Assembly (NCBI GenBank): GCA_041690255.1
Contig: JAWLHU010000018.1
Span: 62,001 to 126,000 of the forward strand
From: JAWLHU01 sp041690255
GTDB lineage: Bacteria; Bacillota; Sulfobacillia; Symbiobacteriales; Symbiobacteriaceae
Direction of reading: 5' to 3'
DNA: 64,000 nt
Part shown: piece by piece, positions 7,837 through 17,488 of the stretch
Layout of the letters: every line of letters begins with the position of its first letter
Position numbering within the stretch: the first letter of the stretch is position 1
Made by a program: the position numbers and the translations under genes
The notes under the pieces: generated by a model
Seen by the model: only the letters and a program-made list of their open reading frames with translations
What the model was told of the DNA's origin: nothing
Databases searched by the model: none

Positions 7837-10083
7837 CTAGGACCGCCGCATCTGGATCGCCAACCGGTGGATCAGACCGACCGCTGCGCCGCGGCTGAGA
7901 CTGCTCTGGGGCTGGAAGCGCCCGTCACCATGCCCGTTCACAATATCCAACCCGGCGAGGATCGCCACGGCATTTGCGTAGGCCGGCCGGATCTGATCGG
8001 CATCGGTGAATGTCAGGGGGATTGAGACCGGCATCTGTGCGACCCGCTCGTGGCCCAGGACCCGGACCAACCAGAGGGCAAACTCCTCCCGGGATATCCC
8101 TGCCCCCAGCCAGGCAGCACCGGTGAACTCCTCGGGCTTGATGATCCCCCGCTGCACGGCCGATCGCAGCCCTGAGGCGTATGGTGAGGTCTTCAGAGCT
8201 TCGGCCAGAGGCGTCCCCTCGGCCGGCGCGAGCATGGGGCTGCAGGCGCATGAGCGGTAGCCCAGGGCCTGGGTCAGCCAGGTGAGCGCTTCACCAGCGG
8301 TGACCGCCTCGTCGGGTCGAAACCGGCCGCCGCTGGTCTCCAGCACCCCGCTCGACCAGAACAACTCGATCGCCCGCTCATGCGGATGACCGGCAATGTC
8401 GGTCGGCGGGCCATTCTGCTCCACGAGATCCCGCCCCTCGTAGTCCAGCAACTGGCCGGATATGGCGTCAACAGCAGCGAGTTGCTCCAACCCGGACAAC
8501 TTCCAGACGAGAGCGGGAGCCAACCGCTCCTCGGTCACGGGGTCGGGAAAACGCTGCCAGACCGCCTGTGGATCTGCCTCGTCCAGCACCCGCCCGATCA
8601 CCTGCTCCGGACTGAGTACCCGCTCCAGTGCGGGCGGCTCAGCGGGGAGCGCCTCGTGGTCCAGCCAGGCGCTGGTCACCTTCCCCGTCGTTCCATCTAC
8701 CCCGATCTGGACGGAGCGGCCGAGTACCTCCAGACCATGGTGTACCAGCAGGAACTCAACCGAGTAAGCCGGGTGCATGGATGGACCGGGATGGGCTGTG
8801 TTGAAGGGATCCAGCTTCAGGGCCAACCTGCCCGCCAGGTCAGGCCGGAACTCCTGCATGAAGGCCATCGCTGCGTCCACGGCCTGTTCCCAGGTCAGGG
8901 TCGGTTCCGCAGGGGGTGGCGCCTCATCGCCCCTGTAATCCACCCAGTGGCCAAAGGAGATGAGCAGACCGGTTTCGGCATCGATCTCAACGTGGGCTGT
9001 CTTGGGCATCTCGGGGTCGCCGACGGCCATCCAGGTGAAGACGTGGCGGGGGCCACGCGTGCCCTCCGGGTACCCCTCGTCCCGGTACCAGTCGTGGGGG
9101 GGCGTCTCCAGCCCTGCAACCGCCTGCGCCAGCGCCTGCGCCTCCCCCTCGGTCAACGGTCCAGCGGGCGGCTCGTAGGGCTTCTCAGCAGCCGGCACCA
9201 TGCGCTCAGCCAGCGGGGGGGTCTCGGCTTCGGCCCGGACGTGGCTCCGCTCCCTGCCCTCCTGATCGATATAGGGCAGTCCGTACTCGCTGATCTGATA
9301 GACCAGCCGGTACCCGCTGCTGGTCGGATCACTGCCGTGGAAGTACCGGTAGACGAGCGTTGGTGAAAGAAACTTCTGGAAAGCCACCTCGGCCTCAACC
9401 TGGGTCAGGATCTGGTCCGGAAGGCTGAACTCCATCTCTTCGGCCAGCGGGATGTGGTGAAAGGAGGCCAGATCACCGGTCTCGGCATCGATCTCGATAT
9501 GCGCCCCGCCAAAGGCGAGCGGATAGCCCTCGACCACGTGCTCCCAATCGAAGGCGTGCACGACTGGACCATAGTTCCGGCGCAGGATGGGGGTAGCTAC
9601 CAGCCTCAGGCCCGCCCGTATCGACTCGGGGAGCAGTCGGGAGAACCATTCCTCCGCCAATGGCTGCGCCTCTTCCCTGGTGTACCGCAGGGCGACCCCC
9701 ATCCCGTCCGTGCTGGGATGGGCGTCATATCCAAGGAGCAGGCCGGAGTCACCATCCACCTGGATATTGACCCACGGATCCCCGCTCCGGTAATCCCCCT
9801 CCCAGTTGAGAAGCCAAGCCGATCCGTCCCCGGCCGGGACCAGTTGGGGCTCCCCCTGCACCGCCTTCCCCCTCAACCCCGGGAAGGTGGTCAGGGCGAC
9901 GCCGATCGCTTCCTCCGCCGACAGGGCGGGCTCGGGAAGCGGTTCGCCGTCGAACCCAGACCAGTGACCGGTCACCTCAACAAGCGTACCGGAGATGCCG
10001 ACAGCAGCCGACGCCGGCATGGCGAGCGGTAGGGTCAGCAGAAGAAGCAGAAGACCGGAGAGCAGCACCCTGAAACGAGGCAT
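7837..10083 (-). CDS. Exported YcdB/YcdC-repeat protein with SLH domains (paralogue)
   Basis: 748 aa from the ATG at 10083, preceded by AAGGGGGA. The signal peptide covers about residues 1-26 (ending MPASA). Domain order matches the downstream gene: YcdB/YcdC repeats with DGDSGLLLGY, DAETGDLASF, DAETGLLISF and DGTTGKVTSA turns, then SLH-like segments (DIAGHPHERAIELFWSSGV; FTDADQIRPAYANAVAILAGLDIV; SRGAAVGLIH). The two proteins differ by one residue in length and align end to end by motif, so this is a tandem duplication that has diverged considerably. The 106-nt gap between them holds only a weak hairpin, so a two-gene operon is possible. Probably cell-wall anchored; biochemical role unknown. 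Confidence 0.87.
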   Translation of the reverse strand: MPRFRVLLSGLLLLLLTLPLAMPASAAVGISGTLVEVTGHWSGFDGEPLPEPALSAEEAIGVALTTFPGLRGKAVQGEPQLVPAGDGSAWLLNWEGDYRSGDPWVNIQVDGDSGLLLGYDAHPSTDGMGVALRYTREEAQPLAEEWFSRLLPESIRAGLRLVATPILRRNYGPVVHAFDWEHVVEGYPLAFGGAHIEIDAETGDLASFHHIPLAEEMEFSLPDQILTQVEAEVAFQKFLSPTLVYRYFHGSDPTSSGYRLVYQISEYGLPYIDQEGRERSHVRAEAETPPLAERMVPAAEKPYEPPAGPLTEGEAQALAQAVAGLETPPHDWYRDEGYPEGTRGPRHVFTWMAVGDPEMPKTAHVEIDAETGLLISFGHWVDYRGDEAPPPAEPTLTWEQAVDAAMAFMQEFRPDLAGRLALKLDPFNTAHPGPSMHPAYSVEFLLVHHGLEVLGRSVQIGVDGTTGKVTSAWLDHEALPAEPPALERVLSPEQVIGRVLDEADPQAVWQRFPDPVTEERLAPALVWKLSGLEQLAAVDAISGQLLDYEGRDLVEQNGPPTDIAGHPHERAIELFWSSGVLETSGGRFRPDEAVTAGEALTWLTQALGYRSCACSPMLAPAEGTPLAEALKTSPYASGLRSAVQRGIIKPEEFTGAAWLGAGISREEFALWLVRVLGHERVAQMPVSIPLTFTDADQIRPAYANAVAILAGLDIVNGHGDGRFQPQSSLSRGAAVGLIHRLAIQMRRS

Positions 10084-10246
10084 GGAAAATCCCCCTTAAT
10101 ACCCTTTCGTTTCCATAACTCCCACGGGAACCAGAATACCCCAGGCGAAGAATCTGGTCAATAGGGAATCGAACAAAAACCGAACAGAGGTACGAGCAGG
10201 GCAGCAGGTGCTTGGCGTAGTAATCATTTGTGGGAGTGTGATGTGA

Positions 10247-10885
10247 GTGCTTACCTTTTCCGGCTTCACCGATCAGGACTTCGATGTCTTTGCCATCCCT
10301 ACGCTGGAGGGGCGTATGGAAGGGATCAAGACCGGTCCACGCCTCATGTTGGAGGCGTTGGGCCAGGCATTGTCCAACCCGCTGGCCAAGCTGACCGGCC
10401 ACCCGCTCTACCCGATCACCGCCAAGCACGCCCGGCGGAAGGTGAACCCCCCCAAGGACACCTGGGTCGCATGGTCTGCCAACAAGCGGGGCTACAAGAT
10501 GCTTCCGCACTTTCAGGTCGGCCTCTGGCAGAGCCACGCCTTCATTCAGGCCGGCGTGATCTACGAGGCCCGGGGGCGGGCTGAGTTCGCCAGGGCGCTC
10601 CTGACCAACCTTGATTCCATAAGGGCAGCGATTCCCGATCACTACCGCTGGCTGGAGGACTATACCAACCCGGTGGGGATTCGCCACGTGGAGATGACGC
10701 AGGTGGACTTCCAACGAATCGCTGACCGGCTGATCAACCGGAAGGAGGCCGACTGCATGGTGGGCCTCTCGGTCGACCGGGCCGATGTGGTCCGCCTGGG
10801 TCCGTCCTTTGCCGATACCACCCTTGAGGTAATGCGGCGGCTCCTCCCGATATACCAGTTGGCGACCGCAGCGGTCCCCGCCTAG
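10247..10885 (+). CDS. yktB: DUF1054 / UPF0637 (YktB-like) protein
   Basis: 212 aa from a GTG at 10247 with a modest GGGAG about 11 nt upstream. The protein is a full-length match by pattern to the YktB family of Firmicutes: an opening FSGFTDQDFDVFAIPTLEGR, a central HPLYPITAKHARRKVNPP with WVAWS, and LPHFQVGLWQSHAFIQ. The family is single-domain and cytoplasmic; its structure is known but its function is not. Divergent from the YcdB/YcdC gene, and followed by its own terminator, so it is a monocistron. Confidence 0.85.
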   Translation: MLTFSGFTDQDFDVFAIPTLEGRMEGIKTGPRLMLEALGQALSNPLAKLTGHPLYPITAKHARRKVNPPKDTWVAWSANKRGYKMLPHFQVGLWQSHAFIQAGVIYEARGRAEFARALLTNLDSIRAAIPDHYRWLEDYTNPVGIRHVEMTQVDFQRIADRLINRKEADCMVGLSVDRADVVRLGPSFADTTLEVMRRLLPIYQLATAAVPA

Positions 10886-10891
10886 AGCGCC

Positions 10892-10926
10892 AAGTCCCCC
10901 GGCACAACACCCGGGGGACCTCTTGT
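10892..10926 (+). terminator. Rho-independent terminator of yktB-like gene
   Basis: GTCCCCCGG (10894-10902) pairs with CCGGGGGAC (10911-10919) across an 8-nt loop and is followed by CTCTTGTTCT. Confidence 0.85.
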
Positions 10927-11011
10927 TCTGATGGGCCGGGTCGCTCCATAAGACAGGATAATCAAGCGAATACGACGAAGTTTACTTGACTGATTTAGGG
11001 AGGGAAGATCG

Positions 11012-11806
11012 ATGGCTGAGACGCATACGCTTGACCCAAAAGCGGTAGCCGCTGCCCTTGACCAGCACCTGCGGACGGAGACGTTCCCGCTGGCGATCCG
11101 GGTCTTCCGGGCCGGCGAACCACTGCCGGCCAAGGTCCGTCGCCCCTTTGCGGATATGGGCATCAAGGTCTCGATCTGCCAGGGGGTCTCCATGGCCCGT
11201 CGCTATGGATGGGCGATCGCCATGGGCGGGGAGGACCTGAACTGCCCGATCGCCCAGGTCGCCTTCGGCTTCAAGCCCGAGATCCCGTTCTATACCGATG
11301 GGAACCTCGCGGCCGGCATGTACGTCGAGGCCTGCGGCCAGGGCGCCCTCACAGAGGCCGAGGTACCCAAGTTCACGGCAGATGAATCCGGCGTGGTGGT
11401 AGTCGCCCCCCTCTCCCGCTGCACCTTCGAGCCCGAGACGCTGCTGGTCTACGGTAACTCGGCACAGGTCATGCGGGCCACCGCCGCCTCCCTCTGGAAG
11501 ACCGGCGGCTCGGTCACATCCACCACCTCGGCCCGGGCCGACTGCGCGGACATCGTCATCCGGACCCAGAAGACCGGGCAGCAGCAGGTGATCCTGCCCT
11601 GCCTCGGCGACCGGATCTTCGGCCAGACCCAGGATCACGAGATGGCCTTCACCCTCCCCTGGAGCCGCATCGGCGAGTTGATGGAGGGCCTGGAGGGGAC
11701 CTATAAGGGCGGCGTGCGCTACCCGGTCCCGAACTACCTGCGCTACCAGCCCGAGTTCCCGCCGACCTATCAGAAGCTGCAGCAGCTCTGGGATGAGGAG
11801 CAGTAG
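11012..11806 (+). CDS. DUF169 family protein
   Basis: 264 aa. The ATG at 11012 has AGGGAGGG 8 nt upstream. It shows the DUF169 pattern: an N-terminal PLAIRVF strand, several conserved cysteines (SICQGVSMARR, NCPIAQ, EACGQG, RADCAD, LPCLGDR), and the ending HEMAFTLPW. The cysteines suggest metal or cofactor binding, but the family (ArCR-like, common in anaerobes) has no established activity. Soluble, no signal peptide. Monocistronic with a terminator 12 nt downstream. Confidence 0.83.
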   Translation: MAETHTLDPKAVAAALDQHLRTETFPLAIRVFRAGEPLPAKVRRPFADMGIKVSICQGVSMARRYGWAIAMGGEDLNCPIAQVAFGFKPEIPFYTDGNLAAGMYVEACGQGALTEAEVPKFTADESGVVVVAPLSRCTFEPETLLVYGNSAQVMRATAASLWKTGGSVTSTTSARADCADIVIRTQKTGQQQVILPCLGDRIFGQTQDHEMAFTLPWSRIGELMEGLEGTYKGGVRYPVPNYLRYQPEFPPTYQKLQQLWDEEQ

Positions 11807-11818
11807 CCCACACCAGGC

Positions 11819-11849
11819 AGAGCCCGGACCACCTCGGCCCGGGCTTTTT
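11819..11849 (+). terminator. Rho-independent terminator of DUF169 gene
   Basis: AGCCCGGACC (11821-11830) pairs imperfectly with GGCCCGGGCT (11836-11845) and is followed directly by a T-run to 11849. It may also serve the converging gene ending at 11855. Confidence 0.85.
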
Positions 11850-11854
11850 GCTCG

Positions 11855-14800
11855 CTATGCCATGAAGAGCCTGCTGGCCTCGACCCGCTCCCCATGGGGG
11901 CCAAACGCCACCGTGTACAGCGTGTTGGGACCCGGGCGCAGGAGCGGCCCGCGCAGGACCCCCACCAGCAGCAAACCGGGCCCCCCCTGCCCCACGTGGC
12001 GGACCCACTGGAGCGGCACGGGCTGGTTGTTCAGGAAGATGGCGACCCTGCCCGGCCAGAGGCCCGCCCCCTCGAGTCCGGGGTAGTGCAGCCAGGCCTC
12101 TACGCTGGGCGGAGCGGTCGGCAGGAAGCGCAGCCCGATCACAGGGGGGGCGGGCACGACTGCGACCGGCGGGAGGATTTCCGGCAGGACCGCCGGGAAA
12201 AGGGTCGACGCAGTCTGGAGCACCGGCTCGGGCTGAGGGATGTCGCCCTCGCCCCGGTGCGCGACCGGCGGGCCCGGGCGGGACTCCAGGAAGGACTGGA
12301 ACTCCCGCAGGATATTGGGCATGGCCTGCTCGAACGCAGCGACCACCCCCTGCTGGCGGAAGACCGGTTGGGCCAGCGGCAACAGCACCTGAAAGAAGGA
12401 GCCAAACTGGAACGATGTGGTGAGGGTCTGCCGGACCAGATCGACCACCTGCCCCGTCGGCAGGGTGAATCCACCCAGCCGCAAGGTGCGGCTTGCCGTG
12501 ATGTCAGGGATCGGGAAGGGCATGTCGACCCGGAATGTCACAGGCACGGTCAGGTCGATCTCCAGTGGCAGGTTGGTCAGGGGAGCCGTCAACTGGTTGA
12601 TGATGCTCTCCTGGAACGCCCGTGGATCCTGGTTGCGCAGCGCCTCCAGGACCGGCTCAACATCCAGGGTGCCCAAGGAGCCCAGCAGGTTGGGGATCAG
12701 ACCCTGCACCCGCTCGGTCACCGCATTGCGGATCGCCTCGTTCACCGTATCTTGGATGATGTTCAGGGGAATACCCGGAACGGATGGCAGGCTGAAACCG
12801 GAGAGCGAGACCAGGGAGAGGAACTGCCCGGTCAGCGGGGCGACCAGCGCCGCACCGAGGCTCTTGATGGCGGCCTCACGCAGCCGGGCCAGCACATCTG
12901 CAACCTGCTGGATCAGCTTCTGAAGCTCCTCCAGGAGCTGTCTGAGGAAGGCCTCCAGCATCAGCGGGAGGATTCGCATGGTGAGCATGCCCATCGTCCG
13001 GTAGAGCAGGCTGGACAGGGCATTCGCCAGTTGGAGCATCTCCTCCCCCTGGGGGAGCCAGTCGGGTCGGTTCAGTTGCGCAGCAAAGCGCTCGGCAGCG
13101 CCGGCCTCCAGGGGCGACACCACCTTGTAGGCCGACTGGAAGGTCTCCCTTAGGAGCGGAAAGGCAGCCAACTCGCGGGCGAGGACACCCAGCGCGGCCT
13201 GCAGCGGCTCCTCCAGGATCCCGGCTGTCGGTCCCAGTGCCCTGATCACGCCAAGCTCATCCAGCCGGTCCGCCAGTTGTTGGATCAGATCGGCAATCCG
13301 CTGCTGCACCGCCAGCATGATCGTCTCGAAGATCTGGAGCACGGTCCGCCCTACCAGCGGAATCAGCGGGGCCGAGAGCGCCTCGATCGTCTCTTTCCGG
13401 TCCAGGCCGCCCGGGGAGGTCTCTGCAAGCTGAGGCAGCACCACTGTGACCGCCATCTCCAGGGCGGGAATCAGGCCGTACTCGAAGAGGGCCTTCACCT
13501 CCTCCTGTCCGGGGAAGGACTGCTGCATCAGCCGGTCCACCTGGGCCGTCAGCCGGGGGCCTACGAGCGCCTGCAAGTGCCCCAGCAGGTCCCGCAGCAT
13601 CTCCTGGGGATCATCCGCTCCCTGGAAGCGGAGCAGGGCACGGGCCGCTTCCACCGGCGTCTCGCCCAGGGCTGGAGTGAAGAGACGCAGCAGGGCCGCC
13701 GCCTCCGGCTGGCGCTCCAGCCAGAGGGTCAGAGGCTGCTCCAGCAGGAACCCGGCCAGGTCCTCCAGGCTGACCGAATCCAGGGCGTTGATCCAGGCTG
13801 CGATCGTACCCGGCACAGGCCGCCCCACGGCTCCGGTCGGGCTGAACCGGCCCTCCTCCTCCCGTATGTGCTCCGCCAGCTGATCCCTCAGCGTATAGGC
13901 CGCCCAGAGCATTGCCGCTGCCTGCTCCCAGGCCCTGCGCCGCTCGATTCCGGGCATGGCCGGTGCCGCCTTGGCCACCGCTTGGACCAGCTCCGCTAAC
14001 TGCTCGCCGGACGGATCGGCTGGTAGGGCCGAGAGCAGGGACTGCACAAGGCGCACTGCCTCTGCCTCCATCCGCATGTGTGGCCCTGTAAGCAACTCTG
14101 CCATCTGACTGCGCCCGAACTGGGCCAGGCGGTCAAAGAGCAGTCGTTGCCCCTCCTGGACCACGATTTCGATGGCCGTGCGGGAGACCTCGGCCGATGT
14201 AACATCCGCCCGATCGGAGAGACGCTGGCCCACCTCGTAGGCCAACCGGGTCCCCAATCGAAGGGCCACCTCCACATCACCCAGCTCCCGCCCCCGAGCA
14301 GCCGCCCTGATCAGCTCCGAGACCAGCAGGTCGGTCACCCGGACCACCAGGCGGCGGGGCCGGGCGAACTCGGCCCGAAGGGCGAGCCGATAGCCACCGC
14401 CAGCCTTGAAGCCCATTCCATAGTCGAAGACCATGTTGAAGCCAGCCGGACGGTACTCGGTGCTGAGCAGCGAGCCCGTCGCCACCAGGTCCAGGTAGGC
14501 CATCACGGCGATCGCAGCCTGCCCGTAGAGCTCGCCTCGCAGGGAGACCTCGCTCAGGAGTGTCATCAGCAGGCGGGCCGGCAGGCCCCGCACATCCGGT
14601 CGCCGCTCCAGTTGGTCGATCAGTTGCCCTACGGTCAGTTGAAAGTCCAGCCCTACCCCCACGGCCAGCCTGGCGATCGCCTGAAGGCGCACCGCCAGAC
14701 CTGCCTCCTCGAAGAGATCCAGCGGGGTCTGCGCCTGCGCTCGCAGTGTCACTTCCCCACCGATCTCGGCGAAGAGGCGCAGGTTAAGCCACTTGTTCAG

Positions 14801-14965
14801 GAGTGCCTCCACACCGGCAGCGATCCTTCCTCCAAGGTCGAAACCCCGCCTGACCTCCTCCTTGTACTCGACCAGGGTACTTCCTGACACCTGAGCCCAG
14901 TTGGTTACCTGGTTTACATTGGTCTGGAAAATCCGCTGCTCTCGGTCGATCTCCGGCAGCGCCAT
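11855..14965 (-). CDS. Large helical protein of unknown family
   Basis: 1,036 aa. The ATG at 14965 has GGAGGGGAGG directly upstream; longer starts are unsupported. I do not recognise the family. There is no signal peptide and no convincing transmembrane segment. Residues about 1-850 are a long run of Leu/Ala-rich amphipathic helices containing many polar charged breaks (for example QRIADLIQQLADRLDELGV). A region near 760-880 has Pro/Gly-rich strands (LSGFSLPSVPGIPL; LTVPVTFRVDMPFPIPDI). A Pro-rich linker (ILPPVAVVPAPP) leads to a compact C-terminal beta domain of about 110 aa ending GERVEASRLFMA. The architecture could suit a scaffold or structural protein. The converging DUF169 terminator ends 6 nt away. 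Divergent from the broken LuxR gene. Confidence 0.75.
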   Translation of the reverse strand: MALPEIDREQRIFQTNVNQVTNWAQVSGSTLVEYKEEVRRGFDLGGRIAAGVEALLNKWLNLRLFAEIGGEVTLRAQAQTPLDLFEEAGLAVRLQAIARLAVGVGLDFQLTVGQLIDQLERRPDVRGLPARLLMTLLSEVSLRGELYGQAAIAVMAYLDLVATGSLLSTEYRPAGFNMVFDYGMGFKAGGGYRLALRAEFARPRRLVVRVTDLLVSELIRAAARGRELGDVEVALRLGTRLAYEVGQRLSDRADVTSAEVSRTAIEIVVQEGQRLLFDRLAQFGRSQMAELLTGPHMRMEAEAVRLVQSLLSALPADPSGEQLAELVQAVAKAAPAMPGIERRRAWEQAAAMLWAAYTLRDQLAEHIREEEGRFSPTGAVGRPVPGTIAAWINALDSVSLEDLAGFLLEQPLTLWLERQPEAAALLRLFTPALGETPVEAARALLRFQGADDPQEMLRDLLGHLQALVGPRLTAQVDRLMQQSFPGQEEVKALFEYGLIPALEMAVTVVLPQLAETSPGGLDRKETIEALSAPLIPLVGRTVLQIFETIMLAVQQRIADLIQQLADRLDELGVIRALGPTAGILEEPLQAALGVLARELAAFPLLRETFQSAYKVVSPLEAGAAERFAAQLNRPDWLPQGEEMLQLANALSSLLYRTMGMLTMRILPLMLEAFLRQLLEELQKLIQQVADVLARLREAAIKSLGAALVAPLTGQFLSLVSLSGFSLPSVPGIPLNIIQDTVNEAIRNAVTERVQGLIPNLLGSLGTLDVEPVLEALRNQDPRAFQESIINQLTAPLTNLPLEIDLTVPVTFRVDMPFPIPDITASRTLRLGGFTLPTGQVVDLVRQTLTTSFQFGSFFQVLLPLAQPVFRQQGVVAAFEQAMPNILREFQSFLESRPGPPVAHRGEGDIPQPEPVLQTASTLFPAVLPEILPPVAVVPAPPVIGLRFLPTAPPSVEAWLHYPGLEGAGLWPGRVAIFLNNQPVPLQWVRHVGQGGPGLLLVGVLRGPLLRPGPNTLYTVAFGPHGERVEASRLFMA

Positions 14966-15098
14966 CGCCTCCCCTCCGCCATCTGCCGCACCGGGTTCAG
15001 GATATGGAGGTGGGTGGTGCGGGGCCACTCTCCTGAACCTTTCGTCCCCCGATCCGTGAATGGTACACTGACGGCGATATCTCAACCTGAGGTGGGGG

Positions 15099-17375
15099 GT
15101 GTCTGTTCTGCCGATAACCGATGCCGGCACCATCATAGCGAGCAAGCTTCAGGCCCCACCGCCCCGGGCGTGCCTGGTCCACCGCCCCTGTGTCAGCGAG
15201 CGGCTGAACGAGGCCCTGCACCGCAGGCTGACCCTCGTCTCGGCCGCCGCCACCCCTGTCGATCATGACGGCCCTGCTCAGTGAGATCACCGCCCTCCCG
15301 CCCGACTCCGTCCTCGTCCTCGACGGCTACCACGTGATCGGGGCCACACCGGTCAATGAAGCCCTCACTCTCCTGCTCGACCACCTGCCGCCACAGATGC
15401 ACCTGGTGATCACCACCCGTGAGGATCCAGCGCTGCCGATGACCCGCCTGCACGCCCGCAACCAACTGGTCGAACTGCGCGCCACCGACCTGCGTTTTAC
15501 CTCCTCCGAGGCAGCCGAGTTCCTCAACCGGGTGATGGGCCTCCAGCTCTCCGTGGAGGAGATCGCCCTGCTCGAGACCCGCACCGAGGGCTGGATCGCC
15601 GGCCAGCAGCCCGAGCCGGTCCAGCGATTTCTGATGCGGACCTCGATCCTGAACCGCCTGAGCGGCCCCCTCTGCGATGCCGTTCTCCGCACCCGCTCGG
15701 GGACTGGGCAGGAGACCCTGGAGTACATCAAGCACGCCAATCTGTTCATCGTCCCCCTGGACCATGAGCGGCGTTGGTACCGGTATCACCATCTCTTTGC
15801 CGATGTACTGCGACAGAGGCTGCACCAAAGCCAGGATGGAAGCCGGTACCACAGACGGGCCAGCCGGTGGTATGAAGAAAATGGGCTGTACCTGGAAGCG
15901 TTTCAACACGCTGCTGAAGCCTGAGACCTTGCGTCCGCTGAGCGGCTGCTAGAGGGGTACGGGCTTCTCCGGCACTTCCGCGGTGCGGTGACGATGATAC
16001 TGGACTGGCTGGAGTCACTGCCAGAAGCCGAGCTGAATGCCAGGCCCACGCTATGCTTCCGGTATGCCTCGCTGCTGCTGATCAACGGTCAGACGGCCGG
16101 CGTGGAAGAGAAGCTGCAAGCTGCTGAAGCCGCCCTGCAAACCATCGAGTCGGACGAGAAGAGCCGCAACCTGGTCGGACAGATCGCCGGCATCTGGGCT
16201 ACGCTGGCACTGACCGGGTACCAGGCGGAGACCATGCTTACCCAGGCGCACCGGGCGCTCGCGTACCTGGACACGGGCAACCTGGCTGCCCGGGCGGGTG
16301 TGAACTGGACGCTGGGGTATGCTCACTACATTCAGGGAGACCGCGCTGCGGCCGGGTGTTCCTTCTCGAAGGCCATATCGCTCAGCGAGGCATCTGGGGA
16401 CACCTTCACCACCATCTTGGCGACGACCGGACTGGGCAGCGTGCAGGAAGCGGAGAATCAGCTCCACCTGGCGGCCCGGACCTACCGTCGCGTCCTCGAA
16501 CTGGCAGGTGACCAACCGCTGCAGATCATCAATGAGGCGCACCTTGGCCTGGCCCGTCTCCTCTATGAATGGAACGACCTGGATGCGGCCGAAGAGCACG
16601 GGCGCCAGAGCCTCCACCTGGCGAGGCAGTATGAGCGAGGGATTGACCGGTTCGTTCTCTGTGAGCTTTTCCTGGCCCGCCTCAAACTGGCTCGGGGCGA
16701 TCTGTACGGTGCTGCCGGGCTCCTCGGGCAGACCTGGCAGTCCGTGCGGGAGCGGCGCTTCGTACATCGCATGCCCGAGGTTGCTGCCGCACAAGTGCTG
16801 ACCCTTCTGCACCAGGGCAACGTAACGGCGGCTGCCGGTCTGGCTGAGACCTATGAACTCCCGCTCAGCCAGGCCCGGGTCCACCTGGCCCGGCGCGACG
16901 CCTCTGCAGCGCATGCAACGCTCGCGTCCTGGCACCATCAGGCAGAAGCAAAGGGCCTGGCAGATGAACAGCTCAAGGCGATGGTGCTACAGGCAATCGC
17001 CCACCATATGCATGGGGAAGAGGAGAAGGCCCTGCATCTCCTGCGTGATGCCCTCACGCTGGCGGGCCGGGCGGGCTTCCCATGGTGCAACTCCTGTCCG
17101 AAACAGCGTCCCGAGGGATGATGCCGGAATATACCGGAAAGCTGCTGGCCCACTGCGCTCGGCCCACGGCCCAGCCCCTGATTGAGCCGTTGACCCCGCG
17201 CGAACTGGAAGTCCTGCAGTTGGTTGCCCAGGGACTCTCGAACCAGGAGATCGGCGAACGCCTCTTCCTCGCCCTGGACACGGTCAAAGGGCACAACCGC
17301 AGGACTTATGAGAAGCTCCAGGTGCAGAGACGCACGGAGGCGGTTGCCCGGGCCCGCCAGCTTGGCTTGCTGTAA
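15099..17375 (+). pseudogene. Degenerate LuxR/MalT-type transcriptional regulator
   Basis: Pieces of one MalT-like regulator (ATPase, winged, TPR and LuxR HTH domains) appear in order but in different frames. (1) 15099-15284 carries the N-terminus, ASKLQAPPPR... to RRLTLVSA, and stops where the Walker A P-loop should follow. (2) 15265-15924 resumes in another frame at the Walker B region (SVLVLDGYHVI) and runs to QHAAEA. (3) TGA at 15922-15924 interrupts it, but the same frame continues through TPR-like helices to 17121. (4) A frameshift near 17080 moves to 17082-17375, which holds the HTH (LTPRELEVLQLVAQGLSNQEIGERL). The P-loop and sensor region are deleted, so the ATPase could not work. A free HTH fragment might still be made. 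Confidence 0.88.
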
Positions 17376-17488
17376 GGACAACACTTTGGTGTCTGTCGGG
17401 TCACACCCTGTCGTCGCTATGCTACCTGTGAACGACGCAGGTGAAGGATGACAGACATGCTGGCACCCATCGACTTGGAGGGATGCAC

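Noticed and set aside
11894..13153. 419-codon frame opposite the large helical protein
   Set aside because: R/Q/H-rich antisense shadow without translation signals.
15922..15924. Second in-frame TGA as a selenocysteine codon
   Set aside because: The gene also has a deletion and a frameshift, no hairpin at SECIS distance was seen, and the residue is not in a redox context.
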